The notes: generated from the letters alone by a model not told the origin. A stretch of DNA of 35,941 bases from an uncultured Bacteroidota bacterium (GCA_946186925.1 CAMHPA010000023.1:1-35941), one strand, 5' to 3'. Positions 16,269 to 25,181 are shown, numbered from the stretch's first letter. A program made the numbers and translations.

Positions 16269-17759
16269 TTATTTGCTCATCGATTTCTCGAGACGGTATT
16301 TCCATTTCGCGTAAGCGTCGGCATACTCTTGGCGGGCCGATTTGTTCGGCTCGATAACTGCCAGTTTCTCAAGCGAAGCGAATGCCTCGGTGTTGTTCTT
16401 GTAGATACCTGCGCCCATACCTGCGCCTTTTGCTGCGCCAACCGAGCCGTCGGTGTCGTAAAGCTCAATGGTTGCGCCAGTTACGCCAGCCAGAGTGTCG
16501 CGGAAAATCGGGCTCAGGAACATATTGGCGTGTCCGGCGTGAATCTTGTTCACCTTCATACCCATCGACTCCATAATGTCGATACCATATTTAAATGAGA
16601 AGACAATGCCCTCTTGTGCGGCGCGCACAATGTGGTGCTTTGAGTGAACATTGAAGTTCAGACCGCGGATTGAGCAGTTGATTTCGCGGTTGCCCAGCAT
16701 ACGCTCGGCACCATTGCCGAAAGGCAGAACGCTCAAGCCGGCGCTGCCGATTGGGGCTTTGGCGGCCAGGTCGTTCATCTCGTTGTACGAAATTCCGTCG
16801 GGGGCAATGTTGCGCTTAACCCACGAGTTCAGGATTCCGGTGCCGTTCACGCAGAGCAGAACGCCAATGCGTGTCTGGTCGGTGGTGTGGTTGACGTGCG
16901 CAAACGAGTTGACGCGCGACTGCGGGTCGTAGTTGGCCTCGCCGTTCACACCGTAAACAACACCCGAAGTGCCGGCAGTTGCGGCAATCTCGCCTGGATT
17001 CAAAACATTGAGCGACAATGCGTTGTTCGGTTGGTCGCCACCGCGGTATGTTACCGGTGTGCCTTCCTTCAGTCCGAGTTCGGCTGCGGCTTTTGCCGAC
17101 AAGTGGCCTTGGTCGCTGAATGTTGGCTTGATTTCAGGAATGAACGATTGGTCGATTCCGTAGTAATCGAGCAGGAAGGTTGCCAGTTTGTTCTCTTTGA
17201 AGTCCCACATCATACCTTCAGAAAGGCCTGATACTGTGGTGCAAATCTCATCGGTCATCTTCATAGCGATATAGTCGCCCGGAAGCATAATCTTGTAGAT
17301 TTTCTCGTATGTGGCGGGTTCGTTCTCCTTCACCCAGGCCAGTTTCGAAGCGGTGAAGTTGCCCGGCGAGTTGAGCAGGTGGCTCAAGCATTTTTCGGCT
17401 CCCAGAGTCTTGAAAGCCTTGTCGCCGTAAGGCACAGCGCGCGAGTCGCACCAAATGATTGACGGGCGCAGAACGTTTTTGTGCTTGTCGACGCAAACCA
17501 GACCGTGCATCTGGTAAGAGATACCAATGGCCTTAACCTCTGCGGGGTTGGCGCCGCTCTCTTTCATAATTGTCTGAACCGACAGTTTCAGGTTTTCCCA
17601 CCAACTTTCGGGGTCCTGTTCGGCCCAACCTGGGTTGACGGCTATAATTTTTGCTTCGGTTTTGGGGAAGAAGGTGGTGGCAACGCATTTTCCTGTCTCA
17701 ACATTGACAAGACTTGCCTTCACCGACGAACTTCCTACATCTACTCCTAACGTGTACAT
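16269..17759 (-). CDS. xylB: Xylulokinase
   Basis: XylB phosphorylates D-xylulose to xylulose 5-phosphate, feeding the pentose phosphate pathway. It is an FGGY-family kinase: the N-terminal ATPase motif GVDVGSSSVKASLV, the substrate-contact MHGLV, the catalytic Asp in RGGDQPNNA, and ATAGTSGVV in the second actin-like domain. The 496-residue length is normal. It is the first gene of the operon with xylA. Its promoter lies about 90 bases upstream and the leader of about 80 bases is AT-rich; I see no clear XylR operator. Confidence 0.96.
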   Translation of the reverse strand: MYTLGVDVGSSSVKASLVNVETGKCVATTFFPKTEAKIIAVNPGWAEQDPESWWENLKLSVQTIMKESGANPAEVKAIGISYQMHGLVCVDKHKNVLRPSIIWCDSRAVPYGDKAFKTLGAEKCLSHLLNSPGNFTASKLAWVKENEPATYEKIYKIMLPGDYIAMKMTDEICTTVSGLSEGMMWDFKENKLATFLLDYYGIDQSFIPEIKPTFSDQGHLSAKAAAELGLKEGTPVTYRGGDQPNNALSLNVLNPGEIAATAGTSGVVYGVNGEANYDPQSRVNSFAHVNHTTDQTRIGVLLCVNGTGILNSWVKRNIAPDGISYNEMNDLAAKAPIGSAGLSVLPFGNGAERMLGNREINCSIRGLNFNVHSKHHIVRAAQEGIVFSFKYGIDIMESMGMKVNKIHAGHANMFLSPIFRDTLAGVTGATIELYDTDGSVGAAKGAGMGAGIYKNNTEAFASLEKLAVIEPNKSARQEYADAYAKWKYRLEKSMSK

Positions 17760-17845
17760 ATTTTAAATTTTTAAATTTTTTCAAAGTCCTATCAGACTAA
17801 CAATTAGAGTGTTCGCACAATTAGCCCAATACACAACTTTTGCGC

Positions 17846-17853
17846 CAAATTTA
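17846..17853 (-). promoter_or_regulatory. Promoter -7 element for xylB-xylA
   Basis: TAAATTTG (minus strand) is an exact TAnnTTTG match. Confidence 0.55.
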
Positions 17854-17972
17854 AGAATAAAGTTGTACGTTCTGCTTTCGCGAGATAAAATTTTACTTGG
17901 GCATATTTCTATGCAGTCCGATTCGGTTCATAATCATTTCCAGTGAGATTTTCAAATGTCCCGATTCTATGT

Positions 17973-18007
17973 AAAAAGAGAAGCCCCAGACATTATCCGG
18001 GGCTTCT
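17973..18007 (-). terminator. Terminator after the HU/SPOR gene
   Basis: A 9-bp stem, AGAAGCCCC/GGGGCTTCT (17979-17987 with 17999-18007), is followed on the minus strand by CTTTTTAC. It is placed just past the stop at 18029. Confidence 0.9.
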
Positions 18008-18028
18008 TACTGTCTTGTATTTTGAATA

Positions 18029-19042
18029 TTATTTTATCAGTATCCAAAGATTTGGATTTTCGAGAGTCATGTTGCGCCATTCAGCAATGGCTTCAGCGCG
18101 AGTGTCGAATGCCTTGATGCTCACGTAGTGGTAACCAGTATTGCGGGTCAAAATCACGGCTTCGTATCCGCGGCTGCGCATATCCTCTTGGAAACGCAAG
18201 GCGTTAGATTCAACTTGGAAGCTACCCGCAATCAAGTGATAGTGTTTTGAGCTGGGATCAACGGGTTCCTCAACAATAACCGGTTCCGGCTCAGCAACCT
18301 CAAGCGTGTCGACAGCTGTGGTGTCAACGGCAGGAGTGGTGTCGATAACTTCAACCGGGGCTGGTGCCTCTTTGGCCGGCATAAAGCGTCCGAACCAATT
18401 AAAATCGATGGCTAACCATATTAGGACACCAACAATAACTAGTGCTGCAACAATAATTAAGACGGTAGTAAGCGTCTTGTCTTTAGTTTTAATTTCCATA
18501 GTATTATTAATATAACTGTTATTTATATGTGTATTGCTTTTAGGTGTTGAGGCTGGTTGCTGTGGCTTGGCTGCAGCGGCAGGCTGCGGCTTTGGCTCAG
18601 TGACGGGAGCTTTAGGTGCTTCGGCTTTCGGCTCGGCAGGAGCCGAGGCGGGTTTTACGTCTTCGACTTTCGGCTCAGCCTTTGGTTTTGCAGATGCTTT
18701 AGGCTTGCCTTTGCTTTTGGCAGTCTCGTCTTGTTCAAAGTTGATGTTATTCTGGCTGTCTTTCGACAGATAGCCGACGCCTTCAACTGCAAAGCTTTCA
18801 CCAGCCTTGAATGCAGCCTCTATCTCAGCTATGTATGCCTTGATAGACTCTTTGCCTTTGGTAGCATCAACTTTTTCGGTTGTGATTATTCGATTTAGAA
18901 GAACACTGTCGTTGAACTTCAAAAAATCGTTGAATGAAATGACCTTGCCGTTAGGCGTGTCTTGAATCATAAACGCACCAAAATCAGGAATGATTATCCG
19001 TGAATTGGTAGGTATTAGTTCCTTGATGTATTTGCTTAACAT
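18029..19042 (-). CDS. HU-like (CCDC81) N-domain, single TM, C-terminal SPOR domain protein
   Basis: This 337-residue membrane protein has an unusual order of domains. The N-terminal 110 residues (YIKELIPTNSRIIIPDFGAF, FAVEGVGYLSKD) fit the bacterial HU-CCDC81 domain, an HU/IHF-like fold. Residues about 110-180 are a Lys/Pro/Ala-rich linker with repeated KPKAEPK-type units. A single transmembrane helix (LTTVLIIVAALVIVGVLIWL) follows, then an acidic periplasmic stretch and a SPOR domain (YHLIAGSFQVESNALRFQEDM) that binds denuded peptidoglycan at division sites. The architecture is common in Bacteroidota and thought to link the cytoplasm with the septal wall; its exact role is not known. It is divergent from dacA. 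Confidence 0.88.
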   Translation of the reverse strand: MLSKYIKELIPTNSRIIIPDFGAFMIQDTPNGKVISFNDFLKFNDSVLLNRIITTEKVDATKGKESIKAYIAEIEAAFKAGESFAVEGVGYLSKDSQNNINFEQDETAKSKGKPKASAKPKAEPKVEDVKPASAPAEPKAEAPKAPVTEPKPQPAAAAKPQQPASTPKSNTHINNSYINNTMEIKTKDKTLTTVLIIVAALVIVGVLIWLAIDFNWFGRFMPAKEAPAPVEVIDTTPAVDTTAVDTLEVAEPEPVIVEEPVDPSSKHYHLIAGSFQVESNALRFQEDMRSRGYEAVILTRNTGYHYVSIKAFDTRAEAIAEWRNMTLENPNLWILIK

Positions 19043-19148
19043 ATTATTGGTCTTTTGATAGTGTAAAAGTACAATAAAAAAAATACGTTCGACAAGTAAT
19101 ATTCACATTGGCTGCAACTTGATAATTGGTTTATATATAGATATTTAA

Positions 19149-19174
19149 TAATGGGAGGGTTTTTGCTCTCATTA
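19149..19174. other. Hairpin in the HU/SPOR-dacA divergent region
   Basis: TAATGGGAG (19149-19157) pairs with CTCTCATTA (19166-19174) with one wobble and an 8-base loop. No T-run follows on either strand. It may be an operator or an RNA element; nothing further is visible. Confidence 0.35.
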
Positions 19175-19287
19175 AAACCGAACTGACTGCAATCCAACAT
19201 TTTCGGCATTTTTTTGTATATTTTGATCATTCGACGCAAAATTTTGTCAGACGCGACGTATCTTAGCGAACATAAATTTTGCGACTT

Positions 19288-20106
19288 ATGGGGTTGCTGT
19301 TCATAACGTTCGGTTTTGCCGATTTAATTGACATTCTGCTTGTGGCTGTCATCCTGTATCAGCTTTATAAATTGGTACGTGGGACGGTAGCTATGAACAT
19401 TTTTGTTGGTTTGATGCTGCTCTATTTGGTCTGGTTGGTGGTGAAATTTTTGAATTTGAGTTTGTTATCCACTATCCTCGATTCATTTATCAGTGTTGGT
19501 GTAATTGCTGTCATCATTCTTTTCCAACAGGAAATCCGCAAGTTTCTTCTTCTTTTGGGTAACACTGATTTTGTAAAGAGACGTTTCGCAATGGCCCGAT
19601 ATTTCGACAAGGCTGATAGTGTTGCAACATCGGCCAACACGCTGCATGAGATATGCCGTGCCTGCCGCAACATGTCGTTGACCAAGACGGGCGCACTCAT
19701 TGTGCTGGCCGGCAATTCGGAACTGGCCTCATATGTGCAGAGCGGTGATATGCTGAACGCCGATGTGTCGCACCGGTTGATTGAGAGTATCTTCTTTAAA
19801 AACAGTCCGATGCACGATGGAGCTATGATTATTGTCGGCAATCAAATTAGGGCTGCACGTTGTGTGTTGCCTATTGATGATGATTTGGTGTTGCCTCCAC
19901 ACCTTGGCTTGCGCCATCGCGCCGCTTTGAGCATGTCGAACGAGACGGAGGTTGCTATTATCGTTGTGTCAGAGGAGACCGGTTCAATGTCGTTTGTCCG
20001 CGCAGGCGAAATAAAATATGATATTGCCGGAGAGACACTGCTCTCGCTACTTCATAATTATACATCGGGCCAATGGCAGGTTAATGGCGAATCTGACATG
20101 GCATAG
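19288..20106 (+). CDS. dacA: Diadenylate cyclase (CdaA type)
   Basis: It makes cyclic di-AMP from two ATP at the membrane. Three N-terminal transmembrane helices lie at residues about 12-29, 35-55 and 59-80. They are followed by the DisA_N/DAC domain with the two diagnostic motifs, DGA (177-179) and RHRAA (209-213). The 272-residue length matches CdaA. The ORF opens at a TTG at 19279, but the ATG at 19288 is the better start. A near-match -7 element (TATCTTAG) lies at 19259-19266. In Bacteroides dacA usually follows folP; here it stands alone and converges on the AddB-like gene. A PgpH-type c-di-AMP phosphodiesterase lies 6 kb away. Confidence 0.95.
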   Translation: MGLLFITFGFADLIDILLVAVILYQLYKLVRGTVAMNIFVGLMLLYLVWLVVKFLNLSLLSTILDSFISVGVIAVIILFQQEIRKFLLLLGNTDFVKRRFAMARYFDKADSVATSANTLHEICRACRNMSLTKTGALIVLAGNSELASYVQSGDMLNADVSHRLIESIFFKNSPMHDGAMIIVGNQIRAARCVLPIDDDLVLPPHLGLRHRAALSMSNETEVAIIVVSEETGSMSFVRAGEIKYDIAGETLLSLLHNYTSGQWQVNGESDMA

Positions 20107-20141
20107 ATCCTATCGGACCACGCAATTTGACAGAAACAAAG

Positions 20142-23087
20142 CTAGTCATAGCTTATTTTTGCTTGTTTATTACACAGATACGAGAAATTGCAGTGTGAGC
20201 ATTGGTCCTCATCGGTGGTTTGCTCAAAGGGCGTTTCGGCATCGAAAATGGCGGTCAGAGTCTGCTGCATAAAGTCGCGCACGCGGTCGGCCACGCGCAT
20301 ATAGTTGCCATCGGCAAAGGCATCGGTAACTTTGTTTTTGCCTTTGCCGCTGCCCTTACTGCGGACTTTGAACGACTCGCCGCTGCCCAACTTGGTGGTT
20401 TTGAACAGATAGGGCGCCAAAACATCGTGCTTCGGATTGTCGTGGTCGAACATCATACAATAGATGAGCGTTTGCAGTATTCCTTTGTATTTGTTGATGT
20501 TAGCCGGTTCGAATACATCCTCAAGCAAATCACACTCGACCTCGTTCGAACCTGTTTTATAATCGATTACACGCGTTTCACCATTGGTGTGGTCGATGCG
20601 GTCGATGAAGCCGCCAAACTTGATTTTCAGCTGTTTGCCGCCAATCTCCACCGGAAGCAGAATATTGTGCTCTTTTTCAAGCTCGATAAACTCGATGGGC
20701 GATTTGTCGGCGGTATCGGCATCGTAGTTGGTTTGCAGCTTGACATATTCGCATATTACATTGTAAACCATACGGTTATTGCCGTTCAGCTCCTTGATTA
20801 ACTGACACTCGCCCGACTCAATTTTGGCTCGTTTGGCGGTTGCTTTCGGAAACATTTCCTCAATAAAGGCCTTGTCGATTTTCGACATCTTGAACTCGTC
20901 TGTCAGAGCGCGGATGTCGTCTCCGGTCACACTCTTCCCCACAAAATCCTTGTAAATCTCGCAGATAGCGCTATGGAAAATATTGCCAAACTGGCGAGCG
21001 TCGATGTTCTCGTCGATGTCGTCATCACTGTCGAGCCCCAGAACCTTGCTGAAATAGAACATCATCGGGCACTTCTGATAAGTCACTATCGCACTGGCCG
21101 ACAAGCGTTTAACATCATCAAGCGGACGGCCGTCGGCAACATATGCGCTGAGCTGGCGCATTGTGTTTTCATTTTTCACGATTGTGAGCGGTGTTGCGGC
21201 GTCGAAACTGATGTCGGAACGCAGAACCTGCTGATTCACAGTGCCACCGCCATATACCAACTGCATAATGTAGCGGCTCGGCTCGCCGCGTTTGCCATCG
21301 GTGTTGCCTACAAAATAAGTGAGCGTGACATTTTTCGCACGCTGCAGCAATCGGTAGAAATAGTAGGCGTACATTGCCTCGCGGTCCTCGTGAGTTGGCA
21401 AGCCGAAACCGCGCCGCAGACTGAACGGAATGAACGTCGGCGATGAGCCATCGACCGGCAAAACGCCATCGTTCACATTGAGAATGATGAGGTTACGGAA
21501 ATCGAGGTTTCGCGTTTCAAGGAAGCCCATAACCTGAAGGCCTTTGATTGGCTCGCCGTTGAATGGCACGCTCAGGCTTGCAACGTACTTACGCAGAAGC
21601 TGATAATATGTCGGCATTTCAATTTCGAGCTGCTCGCTGGCAAGTTCGGTGTCGAGCTGCTGAATTTGCAGGATAAGCCTATAGACCAATTCTTGCTGAA
21701 TATTCCACTGATTTTCAACATCTTCGGGCAGTTGTCCCCAGATGCTCATCAAATGTTTCAAGATGCCCAAAACGTAGGCCGAGAAATCGTGCGGCGTGCC
21801 GATGGGCGTGAAGATTGTCCGGGCGAAATCATCCAACTCAAAATCCTCTGTCGGCACCTGGAAGATGGCCTCGCTCTTGATGCGTCCGGCCATTTCGACG
21901 GCAAAATCGGGGCTTGCCGAAATGAAAAACGGATGCTGCAGAAGCGTTACCACATTTTTATAATAAAATGTTGTGTCACTGTCGGTTGTGTGTTTGTTCG
22001 ACTGTAATTGAATCAGTTGCTCAACCCACTGCCCGGCCACCGAATTTTTCAGTTTGTAGCCCATTGTCACGTTCATATCGGCAACGTATGGCGACACGTG
22101 CTCAATGGCGTTCATAAGCATATTCTCATCGGCCAGGACAAGCGCGGTGTCCGATATTTCATCGTCGGGCGTTTGGGCAAGCCGCTCGGCCACCACCGAC
22201 ATCTGCCCACTCACGGTGGGCGATGCCACCACGGTTATCTGCTTGTCTGAATTGTCGAAGTTGTGACTGGTTTTAAAATCGTCGGGCTCGGCAAACTCAA
22301 CAACAAACCGGCGCAGAAAACGGCCGGCCTCGTTCATCGGGTCGTCGATGTACGACTGGTCGAAATCCCAGAAGAACAGCGCTTTATCTTGCGCCTTGAG
22401 CACGCTGAACACGCGTTCCTCACTGCGGGTAACGGCGTTGAAACCGACAAAAAAGACCTTTTCAAATGGCAGTTCAAAGTCGGTCGAGCCGATGATGTCG
22501 GCAGCCCTGCGATAGACTTGCCCGTCGTAGGCCAAACCACTATCGTTCAGGCGTTTGCCAAGCTGCTCGTACATCGGTAGCAGTTTTTGCCAGATGTCGA
22601 GAAAGCGTTTTTTCATTTCGGACTCACCGCTGTACACAACGTTGAAAAACTCTTTAATGGCATCCAATTGCGCCTCGGTCAGATAATCGATGTTGCTATC
22701 CAGCTGCTTAATTTCCTGAATGTTCCGCAGCAGTGCGTTGGCATCGACAAGATATTTGTCGATGTCGTTGAAATCGGCCAAAATGACCTGCGCCCACGGA
22801 AAGAACTTGTCAAAGCCAGTATCTGTCTTCCCTAATTCTCTGTAAATCTGATACAAAGTGGCATATTGTGCTATTTGTGAGGCCACCTTCAAGTTTCCAA
22901 TCTTGTGGATAAACTCATCGATAGTTAACATCTTTGGCAACCATATCACCTTGCTGTTTAGCCGTTTAAGCTCGTCGCAAAAATAAACTGACGAACGTTG
23001 GTTTGGGAAAACAATGCAGCATTCTCGCAAATCGGCCTCATACTTATTAATAATGTAGGCGGCAACATCGTGAAGGAATTTGGACAT
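20142..23087 (-). CDS. AddB-like PD-(D/E)XK exonuclease with Fe-S cysteines
   Basis: This large 981-residue protein resembles AddB/RecC-like partners of UvrD-type helicases in double-strand break repair. The C-terminal nuclease has GFIDRID followed by VIDYKTG (catalytic Asp842 and Lys844). Four cysteines are placed as in the AddB 4Fe-4S cluster: C673 (YQKCP), then C963-x2-C966-x5-C972. The N-terminal two thirds form an inactivated helicase-like scaffold without a clear Walker A, as expected for a family whose helicase motor is in the partner subunit. The usual AddA-like helicase is not next to it. The promoter is at 23171-23178. It converges on dacA with only 35 bp between stops and no visible terminator. 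Confidence 0.88.
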   Translation of the reverse strand: MSKFLHDVAAYIINKYEADLRECCIVFPNQRSSVYFCDELKRLNSKVIWLPKMLTIDEFIHKIGNLKVASQIAQYATLYQIYRELGKTDTGFDKFFPWAQVILADFNDIDKYLVDANALLRNIQEIKQLDSNIDYLTEAQLDAIKEFFNVVYSGESEMKKRFLDIWQKLLPMYEQLGKRLNDSGLAYDGQVYRRAADIIGSTDFELPFEKVFFVGFNAVTRSEERVFSVLKAQDKALFFWDFDQSYIDDPMNEAGRFLRRFVVEFAEPDDFKTSHNFDNSDKQITVVASPTVSGQMSVVAERLAQTPDDEISDTALVLADENMLMNAIEHVSPYVADMNVTMGYKLKNSVAGQWVEQLIQLQSNKHTTDSDTTFYYKNVVTLLQHPFFISASPDFAVEMAGRIKSEAIFQVPTEDFELDDFARTIFTPIGTPHDFSAYVLGILKHLMSIWGQLPEDVENQWNIQQELVYRLILQIQQLDTELASEQLEIEMPTYYQLLRKYVASLSVPFNGEPIKGLQVMGFLETRNLDFRNLIILNVNDGVLPVDGSSPTFIPFSLRRGFGLPTHEDREAMYAYYFYRLLQRAKNVTLTYFVGNTDGKRGEPSRYIMQLVYGGGTVNQQVLRSDISFDAATPLTIVKNENTMRQLSAYVADGRPLDDVKRLSASAIVTYQKCPMMFYFSKVLGLDSDDDIDENIDARQFGNIFHSAICEIYKDFVGKSVTGDDIRALTDEFKMSKIDKAFIEEMFPKATAKRAKIESGECQLIKELNGNNRMVYNVICEYVKLQTNYDADTADKSPIEFIELEKEHNILLPVEIGGKQLKIKFGGFIDRIDHTNGETRVIDYKTGSNEVECDLLEDVFEPANINKYKGILQTLIYCMMFDHDNPKHDVLAPYLFKTTKLGSGESFKVRSKGSGKGKNKVTDAFADGNYMRVADRVRDFMQQTLTAIFDAETPFEQTTDEDQCSHCNFSYLCNKQAKISYD

Positions 23088-23170
23088 GGCTTGTTCTATT
23101 TAATTATATGTATTTCAACTTATTATAACATCAAAGCATGAATTGATTGCTCGCTAACGTTCATGTTCTA

Positions 23171-23178
23171 CAAATGTA
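23171..23178 (-). promoter_or_regulatory. Promoter -7 element for the AddB-like gene
   Basis: TACATTTG (minus strand) matches TAnnTTTG, leaving a leader of about 75 bases. Confidence 0.55.
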
Positions 23179-23321
23179 ATCGGCCTTTTTGCAAAAAAAA
23201 TGTCTACAATGATGTTTAGAACGAAAAATCGATAATTGGCTTTTATAAATTGATAAAGATCCTCTGTTGTCGTTGATAATTAGACAATTACAATTGTCGG
23301 TATTCATTTCAACTTTGCAAC

Positions 23322-23350
23322 TTGGTTGCATCGGCTGTACCATATCTTTG
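23322..23350 (+). promoter_or_regulatory. Promoter for the CDF exporter
   Basis: TTG (23322-23324), an 18-base spacer and TATCTTTG (23343-23350): both the -33 and -7 parts of the Bacteroidota promoter are present. The ATG follows 37 bases later. Confidence 0.75.
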
Positions 23351-23387
23351 TCATTAGAAAATTGATAACATATTAAATATTAGAATT

Positions 23388-24434
23388 ATGGAAGAGAATG
23401 TTTTTGAAACCGAAAAATTGAATTGCGGTATGGGGCATCACCATCACGAAAGTGAGGGACATGAGCACCATCATGAGGGCGGCGAGCACCACCATCATCA
23501 CGAACATGGTGAACATCATCATCACGAACACGGAGAGCACCATCACCACCACCACCATCACAGCCATGAACTGACATCGCTCAACAAGGCGTTTGTGGCG
23601 GGCATTATGCTGAATGTGTTGTTTGTGGTGGCCGAAGCTGTTGCCGGCTGGGTTAGCAACTCAATGGGTCTGCTGGCCGACGCGGGGCACAACCTGAGCG
23701 ATGTGGCGAGTCTGCTGCTGGCGCTCATCGCCTTCCGGATGGCCAAGCGCAAGGCATCGCACCACTACACCTACGGCTACAAGAAAAGCACCGTGCTGGT
23801 GTCGCTGCTCAATGCGATAATTCTGATTGTGGCGGTGGTATTCATTGTGTATGAGAGTGTTGAGAAACTGCTCAACCCCGAACCTGTGGGCGGCAAAGTG
23901 ATAATCATCACGGCAGCCATCGGTGTGGTTATCAATGGCTTGACGGCCTATCTGTTCATCGATAAGAAAGACAGCGACCTGAACGTGAAAGGCGCCTACC
24001 TGCATATGGCCGCCGATGCGCTGGTATCAATCGGCGTGGTGGTTTCGGGTGTGGTGATTCTGTTCACGGGCTGGTATTTCATCGATGCCATCATTGGGCT
24101 GGCGGTTGCTGTCATCATCATCATCTCGACCTGGGATTTGCTGAAAGACAGTCTGCGCCTGGCTTTGGACGGTGTTCCGTCGTCAATCGACACCGATGTG
24201 CTGATGCACGAAATCGGCGAAGTTGAAGGCGTTGAAGAAATCCACCACCTGCACGTGTGGGCCATCAGCACCACCGAAAACGCGGCCACGGCTCACGTGG
24301 TGGTTGGCAATCTGGCTGATATGCAGCGCATTAAAACCGACATAAAGCACACGATGGCGGGGCTGGGTATCGGCCACACCACGCTCGAGTTTGAAGAGCA
24401 CGGCTGCGTCTGTGGCGAGCACGATCACTTATGA
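23388..24434 (+). CDS. Cation diffusion facilitator (CzcD/ZitB type) with His-rich N-terminus
   Basis: This is a proton-driven efflux transporter for Zn(II) and similar metals in the inner membrane. The CDF core has six transmembrane helices with the metal-site motifs LLADAGHNLSDV (helix 2) and HMAADALVSIG (helix 5). A cytoplasmic domain with HHLHVWAI and HVVVGN and a Cys/His tail (HGCVCGEHDH) follows. The N-terminus is extreme: residues 17-60 contain 28 His, in runs of up to eight, mixed with Glu and Gly. Such tails buffer or sense metal; this one is unusually long. It has its own promoter and terminator (monocistronic). Zn is the likeliest ion, though Co or Cd cannot be excluded. Confidence 0.95.
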   Translation: MEENVFETEKLNCGMGHHHHESEGHEHHHEGGEHHHHHEHGEHHHHEHGEHHHHHHHHSHELTSLNKAFVAGIMLNVLFVVAEAVAGWVSNSMGLLADAGHNLSDVASLLLALIAFRMAKRKASHHYTYGYKKSTVLVSLLNAIILIVAVVFIVYESVEKLLNPEPVGGKVIIITAAIGVVINGLTAYLFIDKKDSDLNVKGAYLHMAADALVSIGVVVSGVVILFTGWYFIDAIIGLAVAVIIIISTWDLLKDSLRLALDGVPSSIDTDVLMHEIGEVEGVEEIHHLHVWAISTTENAATAHVVVGNLADMQRIKTDIKHTMAGLGIGHTTLEFEEHGCVCGEHDHL

Positions 24435-24459
24435 TGAGTTATAAGATTCGAAGGATAAA

Positions 24460-24498
24460 CAAAGGCTCGCATCCGATGTTTGGGATGCAGGCCTTTTG
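24460..24498 (+). terminator. Terminator after the CDF gene
   Basis: An AAAGG..GCATCC / GGATGC..CCTTT stem with internal mismatches is followed by TTTTG, 25 bases after the stop. Confidence 0.8.
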
Positions 24499-24748
24499 CG
24501 TATTATGCATAAGACAAAGTTCAAACCGCATATTTGCCACACATGTCGTATGTTTTTATTTCGGCTGATATCAATATTAGTGTAAACGTTCATATTAAAT
24601 TATGACTACAAGCATCAAAGTTGTTAAAACCTATTGACGCAAAATATCGTTAAACGACACATAAAGAAAGGTTAGATAGTTTTTTTCATAAGGTTTGAGT
24701 TAGTTAATTGAGAAAGTCTTCGGTCGCCCGGCCGAAGATTTTTTTTGC
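24499..24748 (+). ncRNA. Possible small RNA or leader ending in a strong terminator
   Basis: After the CDF terminator there are about 250 bases with no gene, ending in a second strong terminator: TCTTCGG/CCGAAGA with an 8-base loop and eight T residues (24716-24748). A terminator with no gene before it implies an untranslated transcript. A weak -7 match (CATATTTG) lies near 24529. There is an 11-codon ORF at 24602. I recognise no known RNA family. It could also be an attenuator for the DUF3276 gene, but that gene has its own full promoter at 24810. Confidence 0.35.
24716..24748 (+). terminator. Orphan terminator
   Basis: A TCTTCGG...CCGAAGA 7-bp stem is followed by TTTTTTTT. It is plus-strand oriented and no coding gene lies directly upstream of it. 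Confidence 0.85.
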
Positions 24749-24809
24749 CCTATGCTATGCGCACAAATGCTTTTTTTGCAAAAAATATGCTAATTATTGC
24801 TGTTGCGGC

Positions 24810-24838
24810 TTGTTTTCTTGAACATTTTTCTACATTTG
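24810..24838 (+). promoter_or_regulatory. Promoter for the DUF3276 gene
   Basis: TTG (24810-24812), an 18-base spacer and TACATTTG (24831-24838), the same geometry as the CDF promoter. The ATG is 22 bases downstream. Confidence 0.75.
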
Positions 24839-24860
24839 ACTGATTAAATTTTTTTTTGAG

Positions 24861-25181
24861 ATGGACGATTTTGAGAAGAAAGACAACGACGCTGTGTATT
24901 CGAGCGTCGTAAAAGCAGGTCGACGCACCTATTTTTTCGATGTGAAGGCTACTCGCCAAAACGAGTATTACGTTACAATAACCGAAAGCAAGAAAATTTT
25001 TGAGGATAACGGCAACGCACATTTCGAAAAGCACAAGATTTTTCTTTACAAGGAAGATTTTGAAAAATTTGCCGACGGATTAAGTGAGGTGTTGCAGTAT
25101 GTGAAGGCCAATAACAGTGATTCCAAACCGCAAACCGACAATCGGTTTACCGATGTTGATTTTGATGATTTAGACAAGTAA
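24861..25181 (+). CDS. DUF3276 / PUR-alpha-like nucleic-acid-binding protein
   Basis: The 106-residue protein matches the DUF3276 (bacterial PUR) family common in Bacteroidota and spirochaetes. It has the PUR-repeat pattern VKAGRRTYFFDVKAT...YYVTITESKK followed by KHKIFLYKEDFEKFADGL. Bacterial PUR proteins are small dimeric DNA/RNA-binding proteins, and the Borrelia member regulates surface protein expression. The acidic C-terminal tail (FTDVDFDDLDK) is typical. It is a single gene with its own promoter and a terminator at 25213-25245. The target here is unknown. Confidence 0.88.
   Translation: MDDFEKKDNDAVYSSVVKAGRRTYFFDVKATRQNEYYVTITESKKIFEDNGNAHFEKHKIFLYKEDFEKFADGLSEVLQYVKANNSDSKPQTDNRFTDVDFDDLDK

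Larger units (their letters stand above)
23088..23387. other. Divergent promoter region, no gene
   Basis: The 300 bp hold a minus-strand promoter for the AddB-like gene (TACATTTG at 23178-23171) and a plus-strand promoter for the cation exporter (23322-23350). Nothing else is recognisable; no Zur- or Fur-like dyad was evident. Confidence 0.6.

Noticed and set aside
23388-23570. Minus-strand ORFs opposite the His-rich tail (Val/Met-rich, or Asp/His/Gly-rich)
   Set aside because: Pure reverse complement of His/Glu codon repeats; not genes.
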